Position numbers and translations under genes: made by a program
Source of the DNA: Thiemannella venezuelensis
GTDB taxonomy: Bacteria; Actinomycetota; Actinomycetes; Streptosporangiales; Streptosporangiaceae
Assembly (NCBI RefSeq): GCF_014203605.1
Contig: NZ_JACHJJ010000008.1
Location: 124,001 to 188,000 of the forward strand
Reading direction: 5' to 3'
Length of the DNA: 64,000 bases
Notes under the pieces: generated by a model
What the model was told of the DNA's origin: nothing
What the model saw: only the letters and a program-made list of their open reading frames with translations
Database searches by the model: none
In this document: positions 43,565-51,698 of the stretch, piece by piece
Layout: every line of letters starts with the position of its first letter
Position numbering within the stretch: position 1 is the first letter of the stretch

Positions 43565-44107
43565 ATGGGGCAGGCCTGGCACGTATGGGGAGATGTCGTC
43601 ATAGCGGCCGTTCTGGCCGTCCCGCTGGCTGTCCTGGCCGCCGTCCTGCTCTCCCGCCGCCGGAGCCGTGCCGGCCACCCCTCCCCGGCCCGTACGGCCG
43701 CCGCCGACGTGGCCGTCGCGGCCGGCACCGCTCCCTGGATCTGGATGATCCTCACCCCCGGGACCGCCGGGGGAGTGAACCTCGTCCCCCTGGTCGACCT
43801 GTCCGACCAGCTCTCGCTCATGTCACCCGGAGGGGCGTTCGTGCAGGTCGGAGGCAATCTCCTGGTCTTCGCCGCGCTCGGCGCGATGCTCCCGGTCCGC
43901 TCGCCGCGCCTGGCCTCGCCCGGCCGGGTCGCCGCGGTGGCGGCGGCCGCCTCGCTCACCGTCGAGACCCTTCAGTACCTCCTGGACCTGGGCCGGGTCA
44001 GCTCCGTGGACGACGTGATCCTCAACACGGCGGGAGCCGTACTCGCCGCGTTCGTCACTCGCCGGTGGTGGGCCCGGTCAATAGCGGCTGGGACCGTTCC
44101 ACGGTAA
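43565..44107 (+). CDS. VanZ family membrane protein
   Basis: A 180-residue protein with about four membrane helices and the VanZ-like core: GGVNLVPLVDLSDQL, QVGGNLLVFAALGAMLPVR and SLTVETLQYLLDLGRVSSVDDVILNTAGAVL. VanZ proteins are linked to low-level teicoplanin resistance but most actinobacterial copies are of unknown role. No van genes are nearby. Standalone gene. Confidence 0.88.
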   Translation: MGQAWHVWGDVVIAAVLAVPLAVLAAVLLSRRRSRAGHPSPARTAAADVAVAAGTAPWIWMILTPGTAGGVNLVPLVDLSDQLSLMSPGGAFVQVGGNLLVFAALGAMLPVRSPRLASPGRVAAVAAAASLTVETLQYLLDLGRVSSVDDVILNTAGAVLAAFVTRRWWARSIAAGTVPR

Positions 44108-44257
44108 CGGACCGGGAAAACTCCCGAAGATCACCACAAAGGCACGATCCTCTCAAAAGAAGCACGGGACCAACCTCCGTATCTGTGCGATCGTGGACAA
44201 GGCGGGGCAAGTTCTCTGGAGACGCCAAACCCGGTTGGTGACAGAGGGTGGTTAAAC

Positions 44258-45010
44258 GTGCAGCAGTCCCCGGTACCTCCCGAGACCCCGATCTATCGGC
44301 GCATCGCCGACGGGCTCCGCGAAGCGATCCTGTCCGGCGAGCTCCGGGACGGGGATCGGCTTCCGGGCGAGAACGCCATCATGGCGCAGTACGGCGTGGC
44401 CCGTGCGACCGCCAGACAGGCGCTCTCGGTGCTCATCAACGAAGGGCTGGCCGTGCCCAAACGCGGCTCGGGCGTCTACGTCCGGCAGTTCCGGCCCATC
44501 AGGCGGCACGGCTCGCGCCGGCTCGCCCAGGGGCACTGGAGTCAGGGGCAGGCCATCTGGGACGCCGACACCAGAGGCCGGCCGTACACCGTGGACGAGG
44601 TCCAGATCGACCGGGAGACCGCCGACGACGACGTCGCCCGGGTCCTGGGCAGCGCCGAGGTCTGGGTGCGGCGGCGGCGCTACTCGGTGGACGGGCGGCC
44701 GGTGCAGCTCTCGGTCTCCCACTTCCCCGCGGACCTGGTCGAGGGCACCGCGATCGTGCGGGAGGACACCGGTCCCGGCGGCGCCTACGCGCGCCTGGGC
44801 GATCTCGGCCACTCCCCGGCGCACTTCACCGAGGAGCTCCGCGCCCGCATGCCCCATCCCCACGAGACGGTCCTGCTCGACCTCCCGGCGGGCACCCCGG
44901 TCATCGCGATCATGCGGACCGCCTACACCGCGGACGGCACTCCCGTCGAGGTCAACGAGATGGTCCTCGACGCCGCCTCATATGTACTCCAGTACGACTT
45001 CGACGCATAG
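44258..45010 (+). CDS. GntR family regulator, HutC/UTRA type
   Basis: A 250-residue regulator. N-terminal winged helix: IYRRIADGLREAILSGELRDG, LPGENAIMAQYGVARATARQAL (residues 11-55). The C-terminal UTRA ligand domain runs from about 90, with VWVRRRRYSVDGRPVQLSVSHFP and TPVIAIMRTAYTADGTPVEVNEMV. GTG start with AGAGGGTGG ahead. No obvious target operon; the small gene at 45137 follows on the same strand. Ligand unknown. Confidence 0.9.
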   Translation: MQQSPVPPETPIYRRIADGLREAILSGELRDGDRLPGENAIMAQYGVARATARQALSVLINEGLAVPKRGSGVYVRQFRPIRRHGSRRLAQGHWSQGQAIWDADTRGRPYTVDEVQIDRETADDDVARVLGSAEVWVRRRRYSVDGRPVQLSVSHFPADLVEGTAIVREDTGPGGAYARLGDLGHSPAHFTEELRARMPHPHETVLLDLPAGTPVIAIMRTAYTADGTPVEVNEMVLDAASYVLQYDFDA

Positions 45011-45136
45011 ATCAAGTGCATTCGTCAACCGATAGGTTGACCTGACCCTTAAGATCATTGATTTCTCTAGAGAGGTGCTTCACCTTCGGAAGTGGAACGT
45101 CACAGCGGCGGCCCTGGGCGCGGGGAAGGTGCGTGG

Positions 45137-45355
45137 ATGTCTTTCGACCGGCATCTGGCGGAGATAGCCCGGGAGTTTCCCGACTGGACGATCTGGCGGA
45201 GCGACGCGGGCAGGTGGTGGGCGACCCGGCACCACCCGCTGACCTCCGCCCAGCGCGAGGCCGGCTGCGCGATGACCATCGACGCGGACGACCCGGAAGG
45301 GCTGCGCGAGCAGCTACGGGACCAGGGGGAACGTTTCGACGGAACGTTCCCCTGA
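45137..45355 (+). CDS. Small hypothetical protein
   Basis: A 72-residue protein beginning MSFDRHLAEIAREFPDWTIW, with WRSDAGRWWATRHHPLTSAQ and a C-terminal DDPEGLREQLRDQGERF. It is Trp-rich and conserved-looking (strong third-position GC), but I do not recognise the family. GGGGAAGG lies about 9 bases before the ATG; a longer version from 45092 is possible. Follows the GntR gene after 126 bases. Confidence 0.72.
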   Translation: MSFDRHLAEIAREFPDWTIWRSDAGRWWATRHHPLTSAQREAGCAMTIDADDPEGLREQLRDQGERFDGTFP

Positions 45356-45518
45356 CGGCCGCCCGGTGCCGGGGCCGGCGGTGTCACGCGGCTCCGGTGC
45401 CGGGCATCCAGACGGAGGCCTCCGACCCATCGGGGGCGGAGGCCTCCGCTCGGTCTCCCGGAGGGTCCCAGGCGGTCCTCCCGTACGGCCGCGTGCCCGC
45501 ACGGCGCCGCCCGGCGCC

Positions 45519-46619
45519 TCACTTGCGGGCGGCGAGCTCCTCGTCGTCCTCGCGGACCGCGACGAGGTCCGCGCCGGCGTCGTCGGCGACCACGACGTGC
45601 CGCCCGTCGGCGGGGAGGCGCTCCTCGCCCTCCCTCTCGTCCACGATCACCCGGACGGCCTCGACGTCGGGGCCGTTCTGCGGGACGGGCGCGATGGCCG
45701 CAGGGGCGGGGCCTCCGGCGGGGACGGCCGGAGCCGGGGCGGGGCTCGCGGGGGGCAGGACCGCGCTCTCGTCGATCAGGGCTCCGGCGGCGTTCTCCCG
45801 CTGGATCAGGTCGCCGAGGACCGCGCCCATCTCGTTGAGGCGGCGCATGACCTCGCGGTGCGTCTCGGTGAGGTAGGCGACGCGCCGGCCCGTGCTCTCA
45901 TCCAGGACGGAGGCGCGCTGCTGGGCGGAGGTGAGCGTGGCGTGCGCCTCCGCGGTGGCGGAGGACAGGGCCGACTCGGCCTCGGTGCGGGCGGACGTCA
46001 GCGTGGACTCGGCCTCGGCGCGGGCGCCCTCGATCGTCCGCTCGGCCTGGTGCCTGGCGGAGGCGAGCGTGGACTCGGCCTCGGCGCGCGCGCTCCGCAG
46101 GGTCTCCTCTGCCTCGGCGCGGGCCGCGCCGAGCTTCTCCTCCGCGTCGCTGCCCGCCTGCGCCAGCATGTGCTCGGCGGTGGCGGTGGCCTCGCCGACC
46201 CGGCGCTCGGCCTCCTGCTGCGCGGCGGTCAGGATGCCCTCGGCGCGCTCGCGGGCGGAGCCGACCAGCCGCTCGGCCTCCGCCGCGGCCTCGTCCCGCA
46301 GCCGGCGGGCCTCGGCGTCGGCGACCTCGCGCTTGGCCGCGGCCTCCTCCTCGCCCAGCTTCAGGATCTGGCTGAGCCGCTGGCCGAGCTCGTCGTAGTC
46401 CTGGGGGGCCTCGGAGAGCCTGCGCCGGGCCTCGGCGAGCTCCAGCCTTCCCTGCTCGGCCTGGTCGATCGAGCGCGCGACCCGCTCCTCCAGCTCGCGG
46501 ATCTGGTTGCGCGTCCGGATCATGTAGTCGTGGACCTGGCGGCGGCTGTAACCACGCATGACGACCTCGAACGAGTCCTCATGCATCAGGTCGGGGAAGT
46601 TCTCGTGCTGGTTCGTCAT
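45519..46619 (-). CDS. DivIVA-domain coiled-coil protein, polar cytoskeleton type
   Basis: A 366-residue protein. Residues 15-70 carry a DivIVA-like N-terminus (FEVVMRGYSRRQVHDYMIRT then LEERVARSIDQAEQGR). Residues 75-270 are a long coiled coil made of near-repeats such as ARAEAESTLTSA and AEAEETLRSA, with an 11-residue periodicity. A flexible Ala/Pro stretch and an acidic C-terminus follow. The architecture resembles FilP/Scy proteins of Streptomyces that organise tip growth, though shorter. Standalone, divergent from the carbonic anhydrase gene. Confidence 0.85.
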   Translation of the reverse strand: MTNQHENFPDLMHEDSFEVVMRGYSRRQVHDYMIRTRNQIRELEERVARSIDQAEQGRLELAEARRRLSEAPQDYDELGQRLSQILKLGEEEAAAKREVADAEARRLRDEAAAEAERLVGSARERAEGILTAAQQEAERRVGEATATAEHMLAQAGSDAEEKLGAARAEAEETLRSARAEAESTLASARHQAERTIEGARAEAESTLTSARTEAESALSSATAEAHATLTSAQQRASVLDESTGRRVAYLTETHREVMRRLNEMGAVLGDLIQRENAAGALIDESAVLPPASPAPAPAVPAGGPAPAAIAPVPQNGPDVEAVRVIVDEREGEERLPADGRHVVVADDAGADLVAVREDDEELAARK

Positions 46620-46760
46620 GGAGTCTGCCCGTAGAGGTCGTGTAGCGGGAAAGGAGGCGTCAGGAGACGACTTTGCTGCCATCTACCCGAGACCGCAACC
46701 GGAACGCGTGACCTGCTTGCGGAAATACCGGACAAGCTCACTCCCCGTAACATCCTCCGC

Positions 46761-47303
46761 ATGAGCATCACTCCCTATGTAGCCGCCCTTGACGGTGACG
46801 CGTCCCCATATATCCACCCGGAAGCATACGTAGCACCGGGCGCAGCCGTGATCGGCCGCGTCCGGCTCGGCCGCGCGGCGAACGTCTGGTACGGCTCGGT
46901 CCTGCGGGGCGACGACGAGGACATCGAGGTCGGCGAGGAGTGCAACATCCAGGACCTGTGCTGCCTGCACGCCGATCCGGGACAGCCCGCCGTGCTGGAG
47001 CCCCGGGTCAGCCTCGGCCACAAGGCCATGGTGCACGGCGCGCACGTGGAGACCGGGGCGCTCGTCGGCATCGGGGCGATCGTGCTGGGCGGGGCGCGGA
47101 TCGGCGCGGGCACGCTGGTCGCGGCGGGCGCCCTGGTCGGGCCGGGCAAGCGGATCCCGGCGGGGGTGCTCGTCGCGGGCGTCCCGGGGAAGGTCGTCCG
47201 CGAGCTCACCGACGACGACCGCGCCTCCTTCGCCCGCACCCCGGACAACTACGTGGCCAAGGCCGCCCGTCACCGCGCCGCGGTGCCCGTGCCCCCGGCC
47301 TGA
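46761..47303 (+). CDS. Gamma-class carbonic anhydrase family protein
   Basis: A 180-residue left-handed beta-helix (hexapeptide-repeat) protein. Metal-binding His residues: LHADPG near 73 and LGHKAMVHGAHVE near 90 and 95. GSVLRGDDEDIEVGEECNIQD is the typical gamma-CA opening, ending in VAGVPGKVVRELTDDD. Could hydrate CO2 or act as a thioester-hydrolase-like relative. TAACAT seven bases before the ATG suggests a leaderless transcript. Confidence 0.9.
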   Translation: MSITPYVAALDGDASPYIHPEAYVAPGAAVIGRVRLGRAANVWYGSVLRGDDEDIEVGEECNIQDLCCLHADPGQPAVLEPRVSLGHKAMVHGAHVETGALVGIGAIVLGGARIGAGTLVAAGALVGPGKRIPAGVLVAGVPGKVVRELTDDDRASFARTPDNYVAKAARHRAAVPVPPA

Positions 47304-47395
47304 AGCTCCCTCCCGCGTCCGTGCGGCACCGGGCCGGACGCCCCGCCGCGAGCCGTACGGACCTGACCCGGGAACTCCCGCCGGGGGGCGGGCCC

Positions 47396-48835
47396 ATGGG
47401 TAACATGACCGCCGTGCGGCACTGGGACGGCTTCGACGCCATCGAGAGCGAGGTGCGCGCCATGGTCGCCGATCCCCGCTGGCCGGCCATGCCGCTGCCC
47501 GCCCGCGCCCGCGCCGTCGCCCTGCGCACGCTGGCCACGCCGGACGGAGGGCGGTGGCTGTTCGGCGCGCATGCCCGGTGGTACCGGCAGGATCCGGGAG
47601 ACGGCCGCTGGCAGCTCGCCCCGCCTCCCGCGGACGCGGGGCTCCGCGCCGGGGCGCACGTGGTGGACGCCGCCTCCGCGGTCCTGCCGCACCTGGTCCC
47701 GGCCGGTCCCGACTTCACCGCGGACCGGGGATCGGTCCAGGGCTTCGTCGGCCCGGACGTGCCGCCGGAGGTCACCGAGCGGGTCCGCGCGCTGGTCGTC
47801 TCCCAGCGCGGCCGGCGCAGGGAGGACTTCCCGCTGCACGGCCCGTTCTCCGAGGTCTTCGCCGGGGAGGTCGCCAGCCCGGTCGCCGCGATCTGGGGCA
47901 CCCTCATGTGGTGCGCCTACGCCCCGGCCTTCGACGGCAACGAGCTGCTGCTGTCGGTGTTCGGGGAGTTCCTGGCCCGCCCGCTCCCGGGTGACGAGTG
48001 GGTCCGCTGGCTCCCGCCGGTCTCGCTCGACGACCTGGCCGCCCTGTACGGCGAGCGGGTCAGGGCGGGCCATCCCGAGGCGGGACGGCGGCTGGTCGCA
48101 CTGATGGCCGACACCGCCGGAGCCGTCCGCGGCGACCCCCGCTTCCGGCCCCGGGCCGCCGCGCTGGCGGTGATGCTCGCACCGGTCCTCCGCCGGACCG
48201 GGCAGGACGCCGCCGCCGCCGGCCTGGGCGACGAGGAGGTACGGCAGGCGTGGCTGTCGCGCTGCCCGCCCCACGTGACGCTGGCCGAGTCGTCTCCCGG
48301 CGAACACTTCCAGCACACCGTCTACGACCTCGTGCAGGCCCTGGGCTTCCTCGCGGCCAGGGGGGCCGACCCCCGGGCGGTGGCGGGCGCGCTGCTCGCC
48401 GCCGACGTCGCGGCGCACGCCCCGCGGGCGGCCGACCGGCTGTACGCGTGGCTGGACCCGGAGCTCCGCCACGTCCTGCGCGACGTGCTCACCGATCCGG
48501 CGCACCCCCTCCGGCGCTGCTGGCCGCGCCCCCGCGGCGCCGGGTCCTCCACCGGTTCCTTCAGCGGGCCCTCCACCGGCTCCTTCGCCGTGCCCTCCCC
48601 GGCCCCTCCTCCGGGGCCCGCCACGCTGCCCTCGGCCCTGCACCCGCCCGACCGGGCCTCGGCGGCCGCGCTCCTGGGCGCCGCCTACGCCACCGGGCTC
48701 GCCTGGTGCCGCCTGACCGGGACCGCCGTGCCGGAGCGGGGATTCCCCACGGCCTCGGCGCTCGTGCACCGCCTGGCCCACGAGCGGGACGACCCGGTCC
48801 CGGGATCCTCGGGAACCTACCCCCGCCACTTCTGA
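47396..48835 (+). CDS. Large hypothetical protein
   Basis: A 479-residue protein I cannot name. It starts MGNMTAVRHWDGFDAIESEV. Residues 48-75 hold GGRWLFGAHARWYRQDPGDGRWQLAPPP, a Trp-rich module seen in actinobacterial hypothetical proteins; residues 120-340 are mostly helical. A Pro/Ser/Gly stretch with STGSFSGPSTGSF repeats (residues 385-412) links to a C-terminal helical part. No membrane segment or catalytic motif is visible. A second ATG lies nine bases downstream. Confidence 0.75.
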   Translation: MGNMTAVRHWDGFDAIESEVRAMVADPRWPAMPLPARARAVALRTLATPDGGRWLFGAHARWYRQDPGDGRWQLAPPPADAGLRAGAHVVDAASAVLPHLVPAGPDFTADRGSVQGFVGPDVPPEVTERVRALVVSQRGRRREDFPLHGPFSEVFAGEVASPVAAIWGTLMWCAYAPAFDGNELLLSVFGEFLARPLPGDEWVRWLPPVSLDDLAALYGERVRAGHPEAGRRLVALMADTAGAVRGDPRFRPRAAALAVMLAPVLRRTGQDAAAAGLGDEEVRQAWLSRCPPHVTLAESSPGEHFQHTVYDLVQALGFLAARGADPRAVAGALLAADVAAHAPRAADRLYAWLDPELRHVLRDVLTDPAHPLRRCWPRPRGAGSSTGSFSGPSTGSFAVPSPAPPPGPATLPSALHPPDRASAAALLGAAYATGLAWCRLTGTAVPERGFPTASALVHRLAHERDDPVPGSSGTYPRHF

Positions 48836-48839
48836 CACA

Positions 48840-49068
48840 ACAAAGAAGACTTAAACCACAAATCCAGTTATTTCATCCTTACTACCCCTATATCCTTCTA
48901 CCACCCCCAGTGTCGGATAATTGGCTGAATTGTGATCTCGCATTCGGGAAATGATCCTTCAGGGTGCACGGTGGGGTCGTACCGAATGGTCCCGATGGGC
49001 CATGGGCACGAAAGACCCTCCACCGTAACCTCGAAGTGGGTGTGGGCTGCGGAAGGAAGGACGACGCG
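48840..49068. other. A+T-rich intergenic island ahead of a small gene
   Basis: About 120 bases (48840-48960) are strikingly A+T-rich for this chromosome and include pyrimidine runs (TACTACCCCTATATCCTTCT). The rest grades into normal composition and ends with a GGAAGGAAGG ribosome site at 49051-49060. It probably holds the promoter of the 53-residue gene; I could not fix -35/-10 boxes. Confidence 0.5.
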
Positions 49069-49230
49069 GTGGGGCACGACGAGCTGGACCTCAGGGTCCA
49101 CGACCGTGTCGCGTTGGACGAGATCGCGCTCTATGCCGAGGTACTCAGCGCCGTCGCTGACAGCGAACGGCCCCTGACCCTCGCGGAGCTCGACAACGCG
49201 CTCGGATTGAGCGCTTCGGCGACCTGCTGA
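49069..49230 (+). CDS. Small conserved-looking protein (53 aa)
   Basis: A short protein starting MGHDELDLRVHDRVALDEIA and continuing with YAEVLSAVADSERPLTLAEL, then DNALGLSASATC. The excellent GGAAGGAAGG eight bases before the GTG, actinobacterial codon bias and the terminator 25 bases after the stop support it as a real gene. The sequence LYAEVLSAVADSERPLTLAEL resembles the start of a winged helix, but the wing is missing, so it could be a truncated or mini regulator. Confidence 0.65.
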   Translation: MGHDELDLRVHDRVALDEIALYAEVLSAVADSERPLTLAELDNALGLSASATC

Positions 49231-49255
49231 AGCGGTTGCGAAACCGTACGACCTA

Positions 49256-49285
49256 GTCCCGGACTCCCCCGGTGGGGTCCGGGAC
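49256..49285 (+). terminator. Terminator after the 53-aa gene
   Basis: GTCCCGGAC (49256-49264) pairs exactly with GTCCGGGAC (49277-49285), and a further CCC/GGG extends the stem into the loop. Placed 25 bases after the stop of the small gene and shared with the leftward csoR-like gene. Confidence 0.75.
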
Positions 49286-49352
49286 GTGGTACGAAAAGGC
49301 CCGGCGGTGACTAGTCACGGACGGCCACGCGGACGGACCTCGCGGGCGGGCG

Positions 49353-49634
49353 TCACGAGCGGACGAGCCGGGCGATCGCCGCCGAGGCCTCCTTCACCTT
49401 CTCCTGCGCCTCCGGCCCGCCGGTGCTGACGGCGTCGGCCACGCAGTGCCCGATGTGGTCCTCCAGCAGACCGAGCGCCACCGCCTGCAGCGCCCTCGTC
49501 GCGGCCGACACCTGGGTCAGCACGTCGATGCAGTAGGCGTCCTCCTCGACCATCCGCTGCAGGCCCCTGATCTGTCCCTCGATCCGCCGCAGACGGGTGA
49601 GATAGGCCTGCTTGTCTCCGCTGTACCCATGCAT
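49353..49634 (-). CDS. CsoR-family metal-sensing repressor
   Basis: A 93-residue all-helical repressor: YLTRLRRIEGQIRGLQRMVE (DNA-contact helix), DAYCIDVLTQVSAATRALQA (first Cys, residue 35) and LEDHIGHCVADAV (His and second Cys, near 60-64). The Cys-His-Cys triad is that of Cu(I)-sensing CsoR. No copper exporter or chaperone is adjacent, though a multicopper oxidase is encoded at 0.2 kb; it may regulate remote genes. Same strand as the glycosyltransferase pair, 18 bases downstream of it. Confidence 0.92.
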   Translation of the reverse strand: MHGYSGDKQAYLTRLRRIEGQIRGLQRMVEEDAYCIDVLTQVSAATRALQAVALGLLEDHIGHCVADAVSTGGPEAQEKVKEASAAIARLVRS

Positions 49635-49652
49635 GACCCAAAGGTACCCGCG

Positions 49653-50729
49653 TCAGGGACGGACGGAGGCGGACGCGATCAGTTTCTCCCACCGCTCGGC
49701 CACCGCGGGAGCCTCGTACGCGGCCGCGGCGGCCAGCGCGCCGGCCGCCAGTTTCCGGCGCCGGCGCTCGTCGTCGATGAGCGCGAGCAGCGCCGCGGCG
49801 TACGCCTCGATCTCGTCCTCCCCCTCCGGGACGAGCACCCCGCTGCGGCCGTCCGCCACGAACTCGCCCGGCCCCCGCGAGCTGTCGAAGCCGACCACCG
49901 GCACCCCGCTGGCCATCGCCTCGATCACGGTCATCCCGAGCACCTCGGCCCGCGAGGTCACCGCCACGATCGACGCCTTGGCGAACTCGCCCGTCAGGTC
50001 GGGGGTCGTTCCCATGAAATAGACGTGGTTGTGCAGGTTCAGCCCCGCCACCAGGGCCCGCAGGCGTTTCTCCTCGGGGCCGCCGCCGTACAGCCGCAAC
50101 CGCCAGTCGGGGCGCTTGTCGGCGATGGCCGCGAACGCGCGGATCAGCCGGTCGTAGGCCTTCACCGGCACCCAGCGCCCCCCGGCGGCCACGATGCGGT
50201 TGTCCATCCGGGAGCGCGGCCACGGCCCGGCGGGCAGCGCGTCGGGGATCAGGTGGACCGGGACCTCCCCGTCCAGCAGGCGCTCCCATTCCTGGCGGCC
50301 GGTCTCGGTGGCGGCGACGACCGCGTTCAGGCGCGGGTAGAACCTCCTGATCGGCCCCGGCACCGGCGGGCGGCCCCACTCGCGGGCGATCCGCACCGTC
50401 TCGCGCGGGGCGTGCCGGGCGGCCTGCACGCCCAGTCCCGGCCTGGTGGTGATCAGGACGTCGGCCCTGAGCGCGCGCAGCCGCCGCCAGAGGGCGACCT
50501 CGGTCCGGATCTGCCCCTGCGGGAGCAGGTGGCGCACCCCCGGCCTGGCGTCGACCGCCCAGGAGAGCCGCACGCCCGGTTCCACCGGGAAGAACGGCCG
50601 GTCCTTGTGCCGGCGGACGCTGAGGATCTCGACCTCGTGCCGGAGTGCCAGCTCTCCCGCGAGGTTGATGGCGGAGCGGACGTCACCGCGCATGCCGTAC
50701 ACCGAGGGGACGAGCAGGCAGATCCTCAC
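49653..50729 (-). CDS. GT4-type glycosyltransferase
   Basis: A 358-residue GT-B fold transferase. N-terminal acceptor domain MRICLLVPSVYGMRGDVRSA; C-terminal donor domain with VAAGGRWVPVKAYDRLIRAF (near 180), GGPEEKRLRALVAGLNLHNHVYFMG and the nucleotide-sugar site TSRAEVLGMTVIEAMASGVPVV (EX7E, near 270). Transfers a sugar to a surface glycan or lipid. GTG start overlaps the upstream gene's stop by four bases. The pair probably works on one cell-surface polymer. Confidence 0.9.
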   Translation of the reverse strand: MRICLLVPSVYGMRGDVRSAINLAGELALRHEVEILSVRRHKDRPFFPVEPGVRLSWAVDARPGVRHLLPQGQIRTEVALWRRLRALRADVLITTRPGLGVQAARHAPRETVRIAREWGRPPVPGPIRRFYPRLNAVVAATETGRQEWERLLDGEVPVHLIPDALPAGPWPRSRMDNRIVAAGGRWVPVKAYDRLIRAFAAIADKRPDWRLRLYGGGPEEKRLRALVAGLNLHNHVYFMGTTPDLTGEFAKASIVAVTSRAEVLGMTVIEAMASGVPVVGFDSSRGPGEFVADGRSGVLVPEGEDEIEAYAAALLALIDDERRRRKLAAGALAAAAAYEAPAVAERWEKLIASASVRP

Positions 50730-51520
50730 CCACCCACCTCGATCATGAGCGCGTCGTCGGCGGTGTAGCGGGGCCTGATCGGCACCCCGTCGATCCGGGC
50801 TGCCGGGTAGTGCAGGCGGCGGCGTTTGCCGTCCACGTCGTCCAGGCGCGAGCCCAGGCGGAGCGGCTCGGACAGACCGTCCACCTGCAGCACGGGCTCC
50901 CAGGTGCCGGGCTCGTCGGGCGCGGCGTCCACCACGTCGCACAGGGAGAGCGCGGCGTGGAAGCGCACGCCCTGGACCGTCGCGGCGGCGGTCAGCTCGG
51001 CGCCGCTCCCGCTGCGGCGCAGCGCCAGGCGCGCCTCGTGACGGGACTCGTCGTCGTCGAGGCCGGTGAAGGCCAGCAGCCCGGTGACCTCGAAGCGGCC
51101 CTCCCTGAACCAGACCGCGCGGACCTCGGCGGCCGGCTCCACCTCGTCGATCTTCAGGGCGAGGAAGCCGTTGCGGGTCCGGTAGGCCCGGTAGGCCAGC
51201 GCGCGGCGGCTCAGCGCGTAGGCGTCGAGGTGGTCGAGGGAGAAGCCCGGGTCGACGCTGCGCAGCCGGGTCCGCCGGCCGTCCTGCGTCAGGTAGGCGT
51301 CCCAGCGGCCCGGGCCGAGCCCGAGCGGGGCCAGGGAGATCGCGAGCGCGGCGTCGCGCACCCGCGCGCCCGGGGTGCCGAGCGCCACCCGGCGCTCGTC
51401 GGCGGTGGTCCGGTGGCGCAGCGTCAGCTCCGCGTCGTCGGCGAGGGGGTCGTCGACCGCCAGGCGGAGGGACAGGACGTCAGCCAAGGTGACTTCGGCA
51501 TCCGTGACGACGACACGCAC
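50726..51520 (-). CDS. Hypothetical protein coupled to the glycosyltransferase
   Basis: A 264-residue protein, largely beta-predicted, with no signal peptide or membrane segment. It has alternating hydrophobic strands (LSLRLAVDDPLADDAELTLR, RWDAYLTQDGRRTRLRSVDP, KIDEVEPAAEVRAVWFREGR) and ends in RRRLHYPAARIDGVPIRPRY. Such beta-rich accessory domains occur beside or fused to wall-polymer glycosyltransferases. First gene of the pair; GTG start with GGGGAGGGGG ahead. Function unknown. Confidence 0.72.
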   Translation of the reverse strand: MRVVVTDAEVTLADVLSLRLAVDDPLADDAELTLRHRTTADERRVALGTPGARVRDAALAISLAPLGLGPGRWDAYLTQDGRRTRLRSVDPGFSLDHLDAYALSRRALAYRAYRTRNGFLALKIDEVEPAAEVRAVWFREGRFEVTGLLAFTGLDDDESRHEARLALRRSGSGAELTAAATVQGVRFHAALSLCDVVDAAPDEPGTWEPVLQVDGLSEPLRLGSRLDDVDGKRRRLHYPAARIDGVPIRPRYTADDALMIEVGG

Positions 51521-51643
51521 CGCCAGCCCCCTCCCCGTCGAATGAGCTACGCGACGTTGAGGTTACCGTGATTTTTCCGTAATCAGAAGGAAGAGTTTCG
51601 GACCTGTCGTCCTTTTCGCGAATACTTGACCACAGTCAGGTAC

Positions 51644-51661
51644 GGCCCGCAAGTGCGGGCC
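51644..51661. terminator. Hairpin downstream of the EtfD-like gene
   Basis: GGCCCGCA, loop AG, TGCGGGCC: perfect 8-bp palindrome 38 bases beyond the leftward stop at 51699 and 124 bases before the next leftward start. Likely terminates the EtfD-like transcript. Confidence 0.65.
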
Positions 51662-51698
51662 GCACCCAATCATGATCGTCATTATCCCGGAGACCGGG

